Below are positions 36,601 to 46,010 of a DNA stretch of 64,000 nucleotides, one piece after another (the stretch's first letter is position 1; each line of letters opens with the position of its first letter). The notes below the pieces were generated by a model. The model was not told the origin of the DNA and searched no databases. It worked only from the letters and a program-made list of their open reading frames with translations. Position numbers and translations under genes: made by a program. Origin of the DNA: Chiua virens. Taxonomy: Eukaryota > Basidiomycota > Agaricomycetes > Boletales > Boletaceae. The stretch spans positions 930,001 to 994,000 of the forward strand of contig JAHNUO010000003.1 in assembly GCA_019787685.1 (NCBI GenBank), in the 5' to 3' direction.

Positions 36601-38023
36601 TCCTCCAAGTCGGTTGTAGCGATTGGAGAGATAAAGACCAAGGCTATCGAGACACAATGAGCGGTCTGGGTGTCCAGATGGGCAAAGGAGAAGAGCCTCT
36701 CGACCAAGCAGGACTGCCTCAGTGAGGTCATCAATCATCCCAAGTTGCTTGTAGCGAGTAAGGAGATATTTTCCAAGATTGCTTAGAAACGATGACCGGA
36801 GCGGATTCCCTGGTGGGTGAAGCAGAAGTGCTTCGCGACCAAGCGAGACCGACTCGTCGAGACCGTCCATTCCGCCGAGCTTCTCGTAACGTGTGGAGAG
36901 GTAAAGAGCCAGATTGTTCAGTATTGATGACCGGCGCGGGTGACCTGGTGGGCAGAGAAGGCAGTGCCTCACGACCAAGTGTGACTGCCTCATCAAGGTC
37001 ATCAATTCCCCCAAGCCGGTTGTAGCGAGTACAGAGATAACTCCCAAGGCTGTTTAGGCACGTGGACCTAAGCGGGTGCCTAGAGTGGCAAAGGAGAAGT
37101 ACCTCACGACCGAGTGAGACCGCCTCATCGAGGTTATCTATTACTCCGAACCGGTTATATCGGACATAGAGATAATTTCCAAGGTTGTTTAGAACCATTA
37201 ACCGGACTGAATGTCCTGGTGGGCAAAGTAGGAGTGCTTCGCGAGTGAGCTTGACTGCTTCATCGAGGTTATCAGTTGCCCCAAGCCGTTCATAGCGCGT
37301 GAAGAGCGTGTTTCCAAGGCTGTTTAGATACGATGCACGGTCTGGGTGTCCGGATCGGCAAAGCAGCAGAGACTCCCGACCGAGCGCAACTGCCTCGTCG
37401 AGGTCATCTATTTCCCCGAGTCGGTTGTAGCGAACGGAGAGATAGTGTCCAAGGTTGTGTAGAGAGTTTGATCGATCTGGATGCCCCGATGGGCAGAGCA
37501 GAAGAGCCTCGCGCGTGAGCGTGAGCGCCTCATCAAGATCATTGATTCCTCCAAGCCGGTCGTAGCGAGTGTTGAGATAACTTCCGAGGTTGGCCAGGCA
37601 CGTTGATCGGAGCGGGTGCCCCGATGGACAAAGAAGAAGCGCCGCGCGAGTCAGAGTGACTGCCTCATCAAGGTCATCACTTCCACCAAGCTGACCGTAG
37701 CGAGTGGAGAGATAAATCCCAAGGTTGTTGAGAGACATTGGCCGGTCGGAGTGCCCTGATGGGTGAAGAAGAAGGGCCTCCCGAGCAAGCACGACTGCCT
37801 CATCGAGGTCTTCAATTCTCCCGAGCCGTTTGTACCGAGTGCAGAGATAGAACGCAAGCCACGTCAAAGAGACAGATCGCTCGGGGCGTTCCGCCGAGCA
37901 CAGTTTCAGTGCTTGGCGAGCAAGGTCAATCGCCTCTTCAATAAATTGAATTTCTCCTCCTTGTTCAAACTGCGTGGCAAGGGTCCATGCGCGAGAGTGC
38001 AGCTCGTCAACTAGTAGGAACAT
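33634..38023 (-). CDS. TPR-CHAT protein (caspase/separase-like protease domain), about 1,461 aa
   Basis: About 20 tandem TPR-like units of 42 residues form the N-terminal two thirds (core DDLDEAVTLGREALLLCPSG then LNNLGLYLSTRYNRLG). A degenerate helical region leads to the C-terminal CHAT domain, with catalytic His in WVHFACHG (about 34027-34044) and Cys in YLSACHTTVGD (about 33895-33920), both intact. CHAT domains are clan CD cysteine peptidases related to caspases and separase; TPR-CHAT proteins act as proteolytic effectors in some bacterial defence systems. No intron is needed. Single extra bases at 36961/36962, 35496/35497, 35405/35406 and 34723/34724 split the frame. Removing one at each leaves exactly 1,462 codons. 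An upstream exon beyond 38023 cannot be excluded (an ATG followed by GTACGT near 38077). The function, perhaps self/non-self response, is inferred. Confidence 0.87.
35430..37950. repeat. Tandem 126-bp repeats encoding TPR units
   Basis: About 20 units of roughly 126 bp recur across this stretch, visible on the plus strand as repeated GACTGCCTC plus a GAGGTCATCAAT-like block and a GATGGGCAAAGAAGAAG-like block. They are exons of the TPR-CHAT gene. High identity between units would allow copy-number change by unequal recombination. Confidence 0.85.
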
Positions 38024-38973
38024 CACTCCACCCGCCCTTTTGGTGAATAAAGAGGTTCACGTACCTTCCGAGGTCATATCGGCTTGTTAAACTCGTTTCG
38101 AGACGACGGTGATGATGCTATGGCATACAGTAATAGGCTCGTTAATACGTGTTCACCCCAAACCCACCCTCCCAATCTGGAAACGTCCCCGAGCCGGCAA
38201 TAAATCGCTCGCCTAACCAGTCTAACCTAGACTCGTGATCCGTCGATGGTCGAACCACCTGGTTGCGTGTTGCAATCAGTGACCATTTCCCGACAAATCG
38301 AATGGGATGGCCTGAATCATGGATGTTCGATTAGTGTGGTAAGCCCGTTCCCAACGACCGTCAGACGCCTGATGTGCCTCATTTTGTCACGAGATGCATT
38401 CACCCCGCCGTTTTCGCGCGCTACCTTGCAGGCAACGCAGGCCGTGGGCACCATCCTGGACTTTGCAGACATCGCTGTCCCGCGTCTCGGCCAAGGTGGA
38501 CGCCAATCTCAGGTAAACGCATTCGACATGGCGCTCGCGCAACCAGTCTAAGCACCAAGCAACGGAAAATGTTTCGAGCTCGGAAGGATCTTGGAAATGG
38601 TCTGTCAATCAGGTCGACCCGGTAAGTAGGTTTCAAACAAAGATCGAAAGAACGAATGGAGGAACGCACGCGCGGTTGCAAGTTCTGCTTCTTAGGTTCT
38701 CGATTATACGAGAACCTATATAGGCGACTATCAAACTGGTATGCTACACGCGTTATATGGTTACGCTGATGTTTCTTCTGAGCAGGACTCGGTGTGAAGC
38801 CGGTTCAAGTCGCAGGCCGAACGTCGAGGAGAATCAGAGTGTGGATACAGACATGCTTGCATGAGAACTATCGAATTATACCTTGCTATGTACTGATGGA
38901 ACGAACGTAAAAGACAATAATAGTAATACAACACGGAACAAACGTTAGTGACCAGAGCCATCCATGACAGCCT
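38024..38973. other. Intergenic: TPR-CHAT promoter side and peroxin 3' end
   Basis: About 950 bp with no convincing gene. It contains the presumed promoter of the TPR-CHAT gene on the left and a perfect 10-bp inverted repeat at 38693-38718. Confidence 0.45.
38693..38718. repeat. Perfect 10-bp inverted repeat
   Basis: TAGGTTCTCG and its complement CGAGAACCTA are separated by ATTATA. The palindrome could form a hairpin or bind a dimeric regulator. It lies about 670 bp from the start of the TPR-CHAT gene and 250 bp beyond the stop of the peroxin gene. Confidence 0.6.
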
Positions 38974-40538
38974 TCAACCGCTGCCTGAGCATACCCCTGG
39001 AAGCTGTCGATTCTTCTGGTCTTTCTGATCTTTCTGATGCTCAGCTGCAGAACCTGTGCTCTCCCAGTCCGAAAAATTCGATGAAGTCGGCGACACAACG
39101 CCAGCAGTGACCATGGAAGATGTGTTTCCACTGACAGCACTGGCCACGCTGAATGCGCCCGAGTCACGCATGACCCCAAATTCGCCGGGACCCACGAGCT
39201 CGACGGTCTCGGTGAGGATCGCAATGCGGGTCCACCGACGATACCTCGTGTACTTGCCCATACCGCCCTTGCTGCTCTCGCCTTCCCACTTGTTGTCGCC
39301 ATAGACCCAGCCCTCAGGATCAGTTACGATGTCGTCCTCGTTGGCCGGGATGATAGATGGATCCGCAACGTGTTGATCGGAAGGGGTTTTTCTGTCTCGT
39401 TCTGGTGACTCGCTGGGACCACCTAAGGGAAGAATCTCTACCTCTCGCGGCGCGCAACATACGGGCAGCAGTACCTATGTCTTCGGAAATATCCTTATCC
39501 TTTTGGAGGGGTCTTTTCGACTCTCCATAGACCGTCGAGACCCTCTTTTTTGACGACGACACGCCATTCTGGTTCTTCCCAAGTCCACCTAGCCATACGC
39601 TTTGCTCTGCCATGTTTTCCAACGGGGACAAAGGAGGTAGTCGGGGATGGGAGGGAAAAGGTGGAGGGAGGAGGGAGAGGTTGTTGTGATGCGCTGCACC
39701 AGGATGGGCGCTCACCAGGAAGGAGGGCAGCTGTCCAATCGAGACCGACCCACCAGCGCTGATTCTCATATACGGTGAAGAGGAAGCGAAGAGGCGGGGA
39801 AGGGTGTAGTGCAGAGTCATCGCCGATGTTAGACGATGCACTGGTGTACTCTGTGACGCCAGATGTGGGACGGGAGGCATATTCGGGTGGGGGAGACGGA
39901 GCTCGAGGAGGGGGCAAAGATGTGCCTGAGACGAAGGCATAGACATGATAGTATGCCCAACGGAGATGTGCGCTGCGTTCGAGTGCAGCACGTGCGTTTC
40001 GAGCCCAGTGTGCGTGGTGGATGAGACAAAGGGTGCCGGCTAAGGCGATGCAGATGCGAAGAGGTACAAAGTAGGTGAGAACGAGATAGGGGAGGTAGAG
40101 AAAGGCGGCGATGCGAAGGAGGGTGACGGAGGGAGAAGGAAGGGATCGATCAGAGGGGATGAGAGCATGTATGGCTGCGAGATCGTCGACGAGGACATGA
40201 ATGGTGGTCTCTGTTGTTGCCGGTGCGGACGGTGCGGACGGTGCGGGGTGTGACCAGTGACCGAGAGCGAGGACGAACAAGATGGCAAAGGGAAAGAAGA
40301 ACCTGGCAAGAAATGAGCACAGAAAGGAAGAGAGAGAGAGAAAGTACCTCAGAGTGAGGTCTGCAAAAAGACAAAACGACCACCACAAAGCGAGTAGCAA
40401 CAGCGGTTCTTCCCAAGGCGCAGACCAGGTGAGGATGTCAGCCAAGTGGCGGATGTGGTGGATGAGCGGTGCGAGGGGAACGAGATGAAGAATGAGTGGT
40501 GTCGGTGTAGCAGCGATAAAGTCGACCAAGGACGACAT
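38974..40538 (-). CDS. Pex24/dysferlin-domain peroxisomal membrane protein (PEX28-32 type), 492 aa
   Basis: The N-terminus has several hydrophobic helices ([40 protein letters not shown], a reticulon-like pattern). The dysferlin N-domain follows ([31 protein letters not shown]), then the C-domain ([22 protein letters not shown]). Yeast Pex28-Pex32 proteins of this type control peroxisome number and ER-peroxisome contacts. Introns of 45 nt (after LTLR) and 40 nt (after RAAR) are GT-AG. One extra base at 39506/39507 (ccT/C) interrupts the frame; removing it gives 493 codons. The gene starts 52 bp from the divergent permease. Confidence 0.84.
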
Positions 40539-40590
40539 GGTCAGGTGCAGAGATACCACTCTTCCTCAAACACACACAATATGGCTAATC
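40539..40590. promoter_or_regulatory. Ultra-short bidirectional promoter, peroxin / permease
   Basis: 52 bp separate the ATG of the peroxin gene (40538, minus) from the permease ATG at 40591 (42 bp if the permease starts at 40581). No TATA box was seen. Regulatory elements must overlap coding sequence on one or both sides. Confidence 0.4.
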
Positions 40591-42502
40591 ATGACCCAGC
40601 TGGTCCTCCACCGCGGATTATCCGCTCGACAAGTCCAGATGATCGCCATCGCTGGTACCATTGGCACTGGTCTCTTTCTCGGCACGGGCAAGTCGCTCGC
40701 AGAGGGTGGTCCTGCCAGCATACTCATATGCTACTGCGATCATCGGCTTCGTCGTATACATCACCCTTCTCCTCCTCGGTGAAATGGCCACACAGTACCC
40801 CGTCGCAGGTATGTCCCCGGGTATTCCGAAGACCCCTGCTCACCCAGCACAGGCTCGTTCAATGCATACACAACCCGCTTCTTCTCACCATCCTACGGCT
40901 TCGCTCTCTCTTGGAACTATTGGTTCAACGACGCCGTCTCTGTCGCGTCCGACCTCACTGCCGCCCAACTCGTCCTCCAGTTCTGGACGTCTTCGCACCC
41001 CTGGGTCATCAGTCTCCTTGCCTGGGTCGTCATCGTGTCCATCAACGCTCTCCACGTGCGAGCTTATGGCGAACTAGGTACCATCTCTCTATCCACCGTT
41101 TACATCTCTCACCTTTCTTCAGAGTACTGGCTCTCTTTCCTCAAGGTCATTACCATCATCATCTTCATCATCCTTGGCATACTCGTCAACGTCGGCGTAA
41201 ACACCGAACATACCTACATCGGCGGTCATAACTGGTCCATTCCAGGCGCCCCCTTTGTCAATGGCTTCTCCGGCTTCGCAAACGTGTTTGTCACAGCCAG
41301 CTTTGCATGCATGTCCTTTTATTCCCACTTCATCCCCTACTAATTCCTCTCCAGATGGTGGAACTGAAAGTCTTGGCATCACCGCCGGCGAAACGAAGAA
41401 CCCTTCCAGAAACATGCCCAAGGTCGTCAAATTCGTATTCTGGCGGTAAGTCTGATCACTTGGTATTCCCTTCGTCTTGACATGCTCGCTAGAATCCTCT
41501 TGTTCTATGTTCTGAGTATTTTGTTCATCGGTCTCAACGGTTGGCCTCACCTTTATCAACATCTATCCCCTCCTCATACCTTTGACAGTCCCGTGGGATT
41601 ACCCAGACCTTTCGAACAAGACCTACCACCACCTCCCCATTCACGATCGTATTTAAGATGGCTGGATCGAGTATGTCGTCTTCTCATGCACACAGTCTCT
41701 CCGTTGATCCCCACTAGCCGCTGCCGCTTCCTTTATGAATACGGTTATTCTCACCTCCGTCTTCTCTGCTGGAAACCACGCTCTCTTTGCTGGTACTCGC
41801 GTCCTCTACGGCCTCTCCCTCGTTTCCCCCCGCAGACAAGCCCCTGCCATCTTCTCCAAGACCTACTCCCGCTGGCGTTCCTATATACTGCGTTGCTAGC
41901 CACCAGCAGTATTAGCATCTTATGTTTCGCAAGTAGCTTCATCGGCAGCGGTCAACTTTGGGGTTGGTTACAGAATATCGTCGGTGTCTCTAACCAAGTA
42001 GGTTCCCGATCCCTCCTTCACACACATTCTCACCTCTTGCAGATCGCTTGGCTGTCCATCGGCCTCGCCAGCTGGAGATTCAGAAGAGCCTGGATTTCCC
42101 AGAATCGCTCCGTGGACGAACTCAAGTTTTACGTTCGCTGGACATGGCCATGGGGCCCCTATTTTGTCGTGCGTTTTACCACTTCAAGCGTTTGGTTTTC
42201 ACCCATCTGTTGTAGAGCTTCACCGTATTGGCGTTGATCCTCAGTAAGTTTTTTCCCCTCTCATAGTCCAATCTAACACTTGTCTCGCAGTCCAGGGCTG
42301 GTCTTCCATTTTCCCAGCATTTTCCGCCGTCGATTTCGTTTCCTTTTACATTCAAATACTTGTCATGATTGTCATGTACACCGCCTGGGCACTTGCCAAG
42401 TATATCTCTGCAGCAAAGCCAGTGTCCTCAGGTGACAACCTTTTGGAGTCTGTCGATGAACTGACACCTTTATCCCCACTAATTCCTGCGGTCAACCAAT
42501 AG
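40591..42502 (+). CDS. Amino-acid permease (APC/YAT family), about 496 aa
   Basis: Plasma-membrane amino-acid transporter. The N-terminus has [21 protein letters not shown], the family signature, then [53 protein letters not shown] and about 12 hydrophobic helices. Nine introns of 44-49 nt are evident; the third (about 41308-41353) has a GC donor (GCATGT). Four single extra bases are each a T after a third-position C: tac at 40734/40735, acc at 41623/41624, acc at 41863/41864 and tac at 41888/41889. Removing them gives 1,491 coding bases (497 codons). An ATG at 40581 is an alternative start in another frame. Substrate specificity cannot be read from sequence. Confidence 0.87.
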
Positions 42503-42753
42503 GACACACGAGCATTTTTGACATTGTTGACATTCATAGCATTGATCTGTACAAAGACGAGCATATAGAAGATTCCAATGACGAACTTGATGACGAAGAA
42601 ATGAAGAGGAATCAGGAGGGTCGGTTTGGGTGGCTCTGGAAACTGTATTATTACATTGCTTGAAAGTGTAGATATTACCGCAAACAACTCAGCGCATTCG
42701 CTCCTGTGCAGTTGATTTGGATATGAGATGGCATTAACCGTCTTGCAAGCATG

Positions 42754-42843
42754 GTCACTTTGCCGGAGTGGTTAACGGGATCGCCTGCTATACAGCAAAG
42801 CGGTTGGTCTTTGACCGCGAGTGTTCGAATCGCTCAGGTGACG
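42754..42843 (+). tRNA. tRNA-Ser (anticodon GCU) with 8-nt intron
   Basis: A complete type II cloverleaf. The 7-bp acceptor stem pairs GTCACTT (42754-42760) with AGGTGAC (42836-42842). The D arm is CCGGAGTGGTTAACGGG. The anticodon stem pairs ATCGC (42780-42784) with GCGGT (42800-42804). The loop is CTGCTA with anticodon GCT at 42787-42789, followed by an 8-nt intron TACAGCAA at 42791-42798 at the canonical position after base 37. The long variable arm is GGTC-TTT-GACC. The T arm is GAGTG-TTCGAAT-CGCTC. A T-run Pol III terminator follows. It decodes AGC/AGU serine codons. All stems are intact, so it is probably functional. Confidence 0.92.
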
Positions 42844-42846
42844 TAC

Positions 42847-42851
42847 TTTTT
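42847..42851 (+). terminator. RNA polymerase III terminator of tRNA-Ser
   Basis: Five T residues begin four bases after the discriminator base of the tRNA, the usual Pol III stop signal. Confidence 0.75.
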
Positions 42852-42933
42852 GCGACTCAAATCCATTTTATCCATTTCGAGGAATCGACTTGCGATGTTT
42901 AAAAAGCCAATCTCGTGAATTGACCAGGCTGAT

Positions 42934-44440
42934 CATGAGTGCGAACAAATACGCCAACCTCCCCGACATCGTTTGTACCATAACTTTCCTCGCAGTTCGT
43001 GACTGATGTTGTCCAATCAAGGACACCGCACCCGACGTCTATGAAACGGAGGACGTGTTTCCAACAGCTCGCGACGATGTACACGTCCCATCTCACCGCG
43101 TCCCTATGGTACCGCTCACCTGATCTCTCTTGCAGGGTGCAGACGAGAGCGACGATGAACCTTCTACCGCACGTACGCGAGCTCGGTCAGCTGTCGATGG
43201 CGCATCAACGAATCCCGAAGAGCTCGACGTGAGCAACCTCATCAGCCCTGAAGACGCGAGCAAACGCTTTCGAAAAGCCGAGCGTGCCCGTACGTCCCCT
43301 CCTCTCGTGTGCCCCCATGTCACTGATGTCCGACATACATATCAAACAAAATAACATCCAGGCCGTCAACGTTCTTACCACGTCTACCCACCCTCCTCGA
43401 CGCACTCCCGTTCCCGTTCCACCTCGCGCTCCCGTTCGCGCACGCGCACGCAGCCCTTGCCTGTCCGTCTGCGGATGCTCCAGGCCGATCTCGCCGCGCT
43501 GGAAGCCGAGCTTGAGGACCCGTCCAACCCGGCGCTACTCATGGGCGATAAAGAAGGCGAGGGGGTCGATCCGGGGGAGATGATCCGCGGGCTGGTTGAT
43601 GTGAGACGGCGGTTGGAGAAGGTGAGATGGGAGAGGGAAGGGAGGGGGCGGTTGGTGGGCGTAGTTGTCGGGGAGGACGTGGAGGAGGGAGAAAGCGGGA
43701 GTGAGGAAGACGACGAGGACGAGGACGAGGACGAGGAAGACGACGATCAAGGCGAGGGAAAGGGAAAGATGGGGACGGCGGGGAAGAGCGAGGATGGCGT
43801 GGAGACGAGGCAGATCGTTGAGATGGACAAGCGGGTCGGGGAGCTCGAGAAACTGATTGGGTCTGTGGGTGCGACACTCGACGAGGTGAGCCATCGCGAA
43901 CGTACACGTGTCATGTATCGGGGCTCACGCGCGTCATTGGTGATCTAGACGACGCCGCTTCCACCGCCGCTCCTCCCGATGCTCATGCGGCTCAACAACC
44001 AATTTACGCTACTCACCCAACCGCGTCACATCGATTCTGTATCGAGGCGACTGAAGCTGTTGCTCTCGGACCTGGAACGCGCCTCGGCGAATCAGGCGCA
44101 GAAGCGACAGACGAACGGGAGCACGTTGACACTGGCGCAGGATACAGTGCTGCCGTTGCTCTCCCGCCTTGCGCCGTCGTTGCCGCACATCCCGCACATA
44201 CTGACGCGGCTGAGGACGCTTTCTGTGCTCCACGGGTCTGCGGCCGAGTTTCAGAGCACGATGGCGGCGCTCGAGGAGGAGCAGAGGCGGACGAGAGAGG
44301 CACTGGAGGCGCTGAATGGCGCGATTGCCAACGTCGAGGCGAGTCTGGAAGCCAATCGCAGGACGGTGGCTGGCAACGTGAACAGTCTAGAAGAGAGAGT
44401 AGGAAAGGTGCTGAACAGACTCGAGGAGGTCGCCAGATAG
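42934..44440 (+). CDS. DCTN2: Dynactin subunit 2 (dynamitin, p50)
   Basis: The N-terminus MSANKYANLPDI joins across an intron to DTAPDVYETEDVFP, the conserved start of dynamitin. Later exons carry ISPEDASKRFRKAE, an Arg/Ser-rich segment, a coiled coil (LRMLQADLAALEAELED), an acidic run of Asp/Glu and long C-terminal coiled coils (MAALEEEQRRTREALEAL). Introns follow DI, DD, RAR and LDE, all GT-AG with consistent phases; no frameshift is needed. Dynactin links dynein to cargo; p50 sits in the shoulder. The acidic low-complexity run (GAGGACGAGGACGAG type) may vary in length between strains. The gene starts 91 bp after the tRNA. Confidence 0.85.
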
Positions 44441-44593
44441 ACGAAAGTTGTACAGGTTGTGGTCAGGAATACACCACTCGAATGGTTTACTTTACATCGG
44501 CTGAGAATGCACTAGTAATAGCGATACGTTGGACGAGTGATGAAAGTAATGCCATACTTGATGAACAAAGTCTGGCAACTACTTACGTTGATA

Positions 44594-44960
44594 CTATACG
44601 TGACGTCATGGACCTGGAAATGCAGTTTGGAAACGCAAGTCAAACCTCGACGCTGTGCTTCCTTATAGATTCGGGCGCAACTCGGGCGGTGTTCTCTGGC
44701 ATGTGAATATTTGAATCTTCACTCACGCGAGTGAAAAAGAAACGGCAAACAAAAAAAGTGTCGATGACGTCATGTTACTTCTATGACTCTGTATGAAACG
44801 CAGTGAGGGACTAGTATCGAGTGGATTGGCCCGGATCATTAATTCATTGTTCAAGTGTTCACAAATTGGTAATCCGTCTGGTCGGGTTGCAAGGGGATGA
44901 AAGGGGTCATCCTCCTATAAGCTTGGCTCCTTCAGGTACGATCGAAAGGAGATGCGTTGA
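44594..44960 (-). pseudogene. Degenerate con-6 copy (last exon plus promoter, middle deleted)
   Basis: Bases 44612-44770 align with the 3' end of the intact con-6 gene (shared GAAATGCAGTT, TCTTCACTCACGCG, ACGGCAAAC). Bases 44850-44950 align with its start and promoter (shared CATTGTTCA, TCTGGTCG, ATGAAAGGGG, CTCCT..TAA.CTT). The exons between are missing, so this is a tandem duplicate that lost its interior. The flank at about 44500-44600 also resembles 45020-45120, placing the duplication endpoints outside the gene. Confidence 0.6.
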
Positions 44961-45229
44961 TGCGGCGTTGAGCATGTACAGGTACTGACGTCTTACTTTA
45001 TTCGACTGAAACTGCACTAGCATTTACTAACAACAGTGATGGCGATACATTCGAAGAGTGAAAGAAATACATCAATGATAAAGATACATGATGAACCAAT
45101 GCAGCACTATTCTACTCGATACAGAAAAAATGCAATAACAATAACTTACGCCGACAACTTACGCCGATATCGATACATTATACTTGATTACGCTAGGTGA
45201 CGCCGTTGAAATGCAGTTGGAAAACAGAA

Positions 45230-45833
45230 TCAAAACTTGACGCCATGTTCTTTGAGATACTCGCGTGCGTGCTTCTTACCTTCTTCACTCACGCGCGGAT
45301 CTGCAGGTGAAAAACGATCAGCGACGGCAAACAAGAAAACTAACGACATGCTATGGAGTGCGGCTTTATACCCTGCGATCACCCGCACCTGGTGCTGCTC
45401 ATCGGTGTGGTCTGGATCTCTCTCGAGGATGCCAGCGGCCTGCAGCACCTCTTCGGCATGCTGCTTCGCCTCTGGCGAGGTGTACGGGTCTGGGTACCGG
45501 TGAACTCACGCGCATGGACAGGAAAAGACGAAAAACTTACTGCTCAGCGTAGCCTTGTACCCACCGAGCACATGAGTCGATTCTTCCACTTCAGCAGACC
45601 CAGACCCGTGCCTGTGTCGGGCCTCGTGCGGATGCGCGGGCACGTCTTCGCCCATCTCACGCAGCTTCTCCCTGGCCTGCACCTTGGCCTCGTCAGAGAC
45701 ATTGGGGTTATTGATAGCGGCCTTGAGACCTGCCGCAACGCGGTGGGCGTCTTTGGGAGGGTGTTCTGTGATTGCTGAGGCATGCGTAAAATGAGGTCAA
45801 AGGCGTATGGGGAGACGTACGCGAGCTTGTCAT
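45230..45833 (-). CDS. con-6: Conidiation-specific protein 6 (Con-6) family, 148 aa
   Basis: Four exons (45833-45821, 45765-45541, 45489-45352, 45300-45230) give 149 codons. Three Con-6 repeats are present: VAAGLKAAINNPNVSDEAK, VLGGYKATLSNPYTSPEAK and VIAGYKAALHNPRVSEEGK, each followed by a charged helix. The tiny 13-nt first exon (MTSS plus one base) is needed to reach the first repeat in frame. The third intron has a GC donor (GCATGT) that must be spliced to restore HNPRVSEE. Con-6 proteins are small, hydrophilic and induced in spore or stress development; their biochemical role is unknown. A broken tandem copy lies next to it. Confidence 0.85.
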
Positions 45834-46010
45834 TGTTCACGAATCGGCTGATCTGTCTGGTCGAGTAGCGAGAGAATGAAAGGGGCTATCGCATCCCTCC
45901 TTTAAACTTGCGAATAGGAGGCATTCAATTCAGATCGAACAATGACGTCTCCGATGACATTTGGTATAAGATCACATGCTAGAGGGTGAAACAAGCTTGG
46001 ATTCAGTGTG

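Noticed and set aside
35430..37950. CRISPR-like or satellite repeat array
   Set aside because: The 126-bp periodicity is the coding footprint of TPR units in one long frame; there are no identical short repeats with unique spacers.
39495..40559. Treating the long open frame starting at 40559 as a single-exon protein ending at 39495
   Set aside because: It reads through a pyrimidine-rich intron and stops at a one-base error before the dysferlin C-domain, which is present downstream in frame after correction.
42352..42687. Minus-strand hydrophobic open frame
   Set aside because: It overlaps the permease 3' end and its 3' UTR, has no splice or domain support, and its hydrophobicity is the antisense shadow of coding sequence.
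43700..43750. GAGGACGAG-type microsatellite
   Set aside because: It encodes an acidic Asp/Glu run inside dynactin p50; it may vary in length but is not a separate element.
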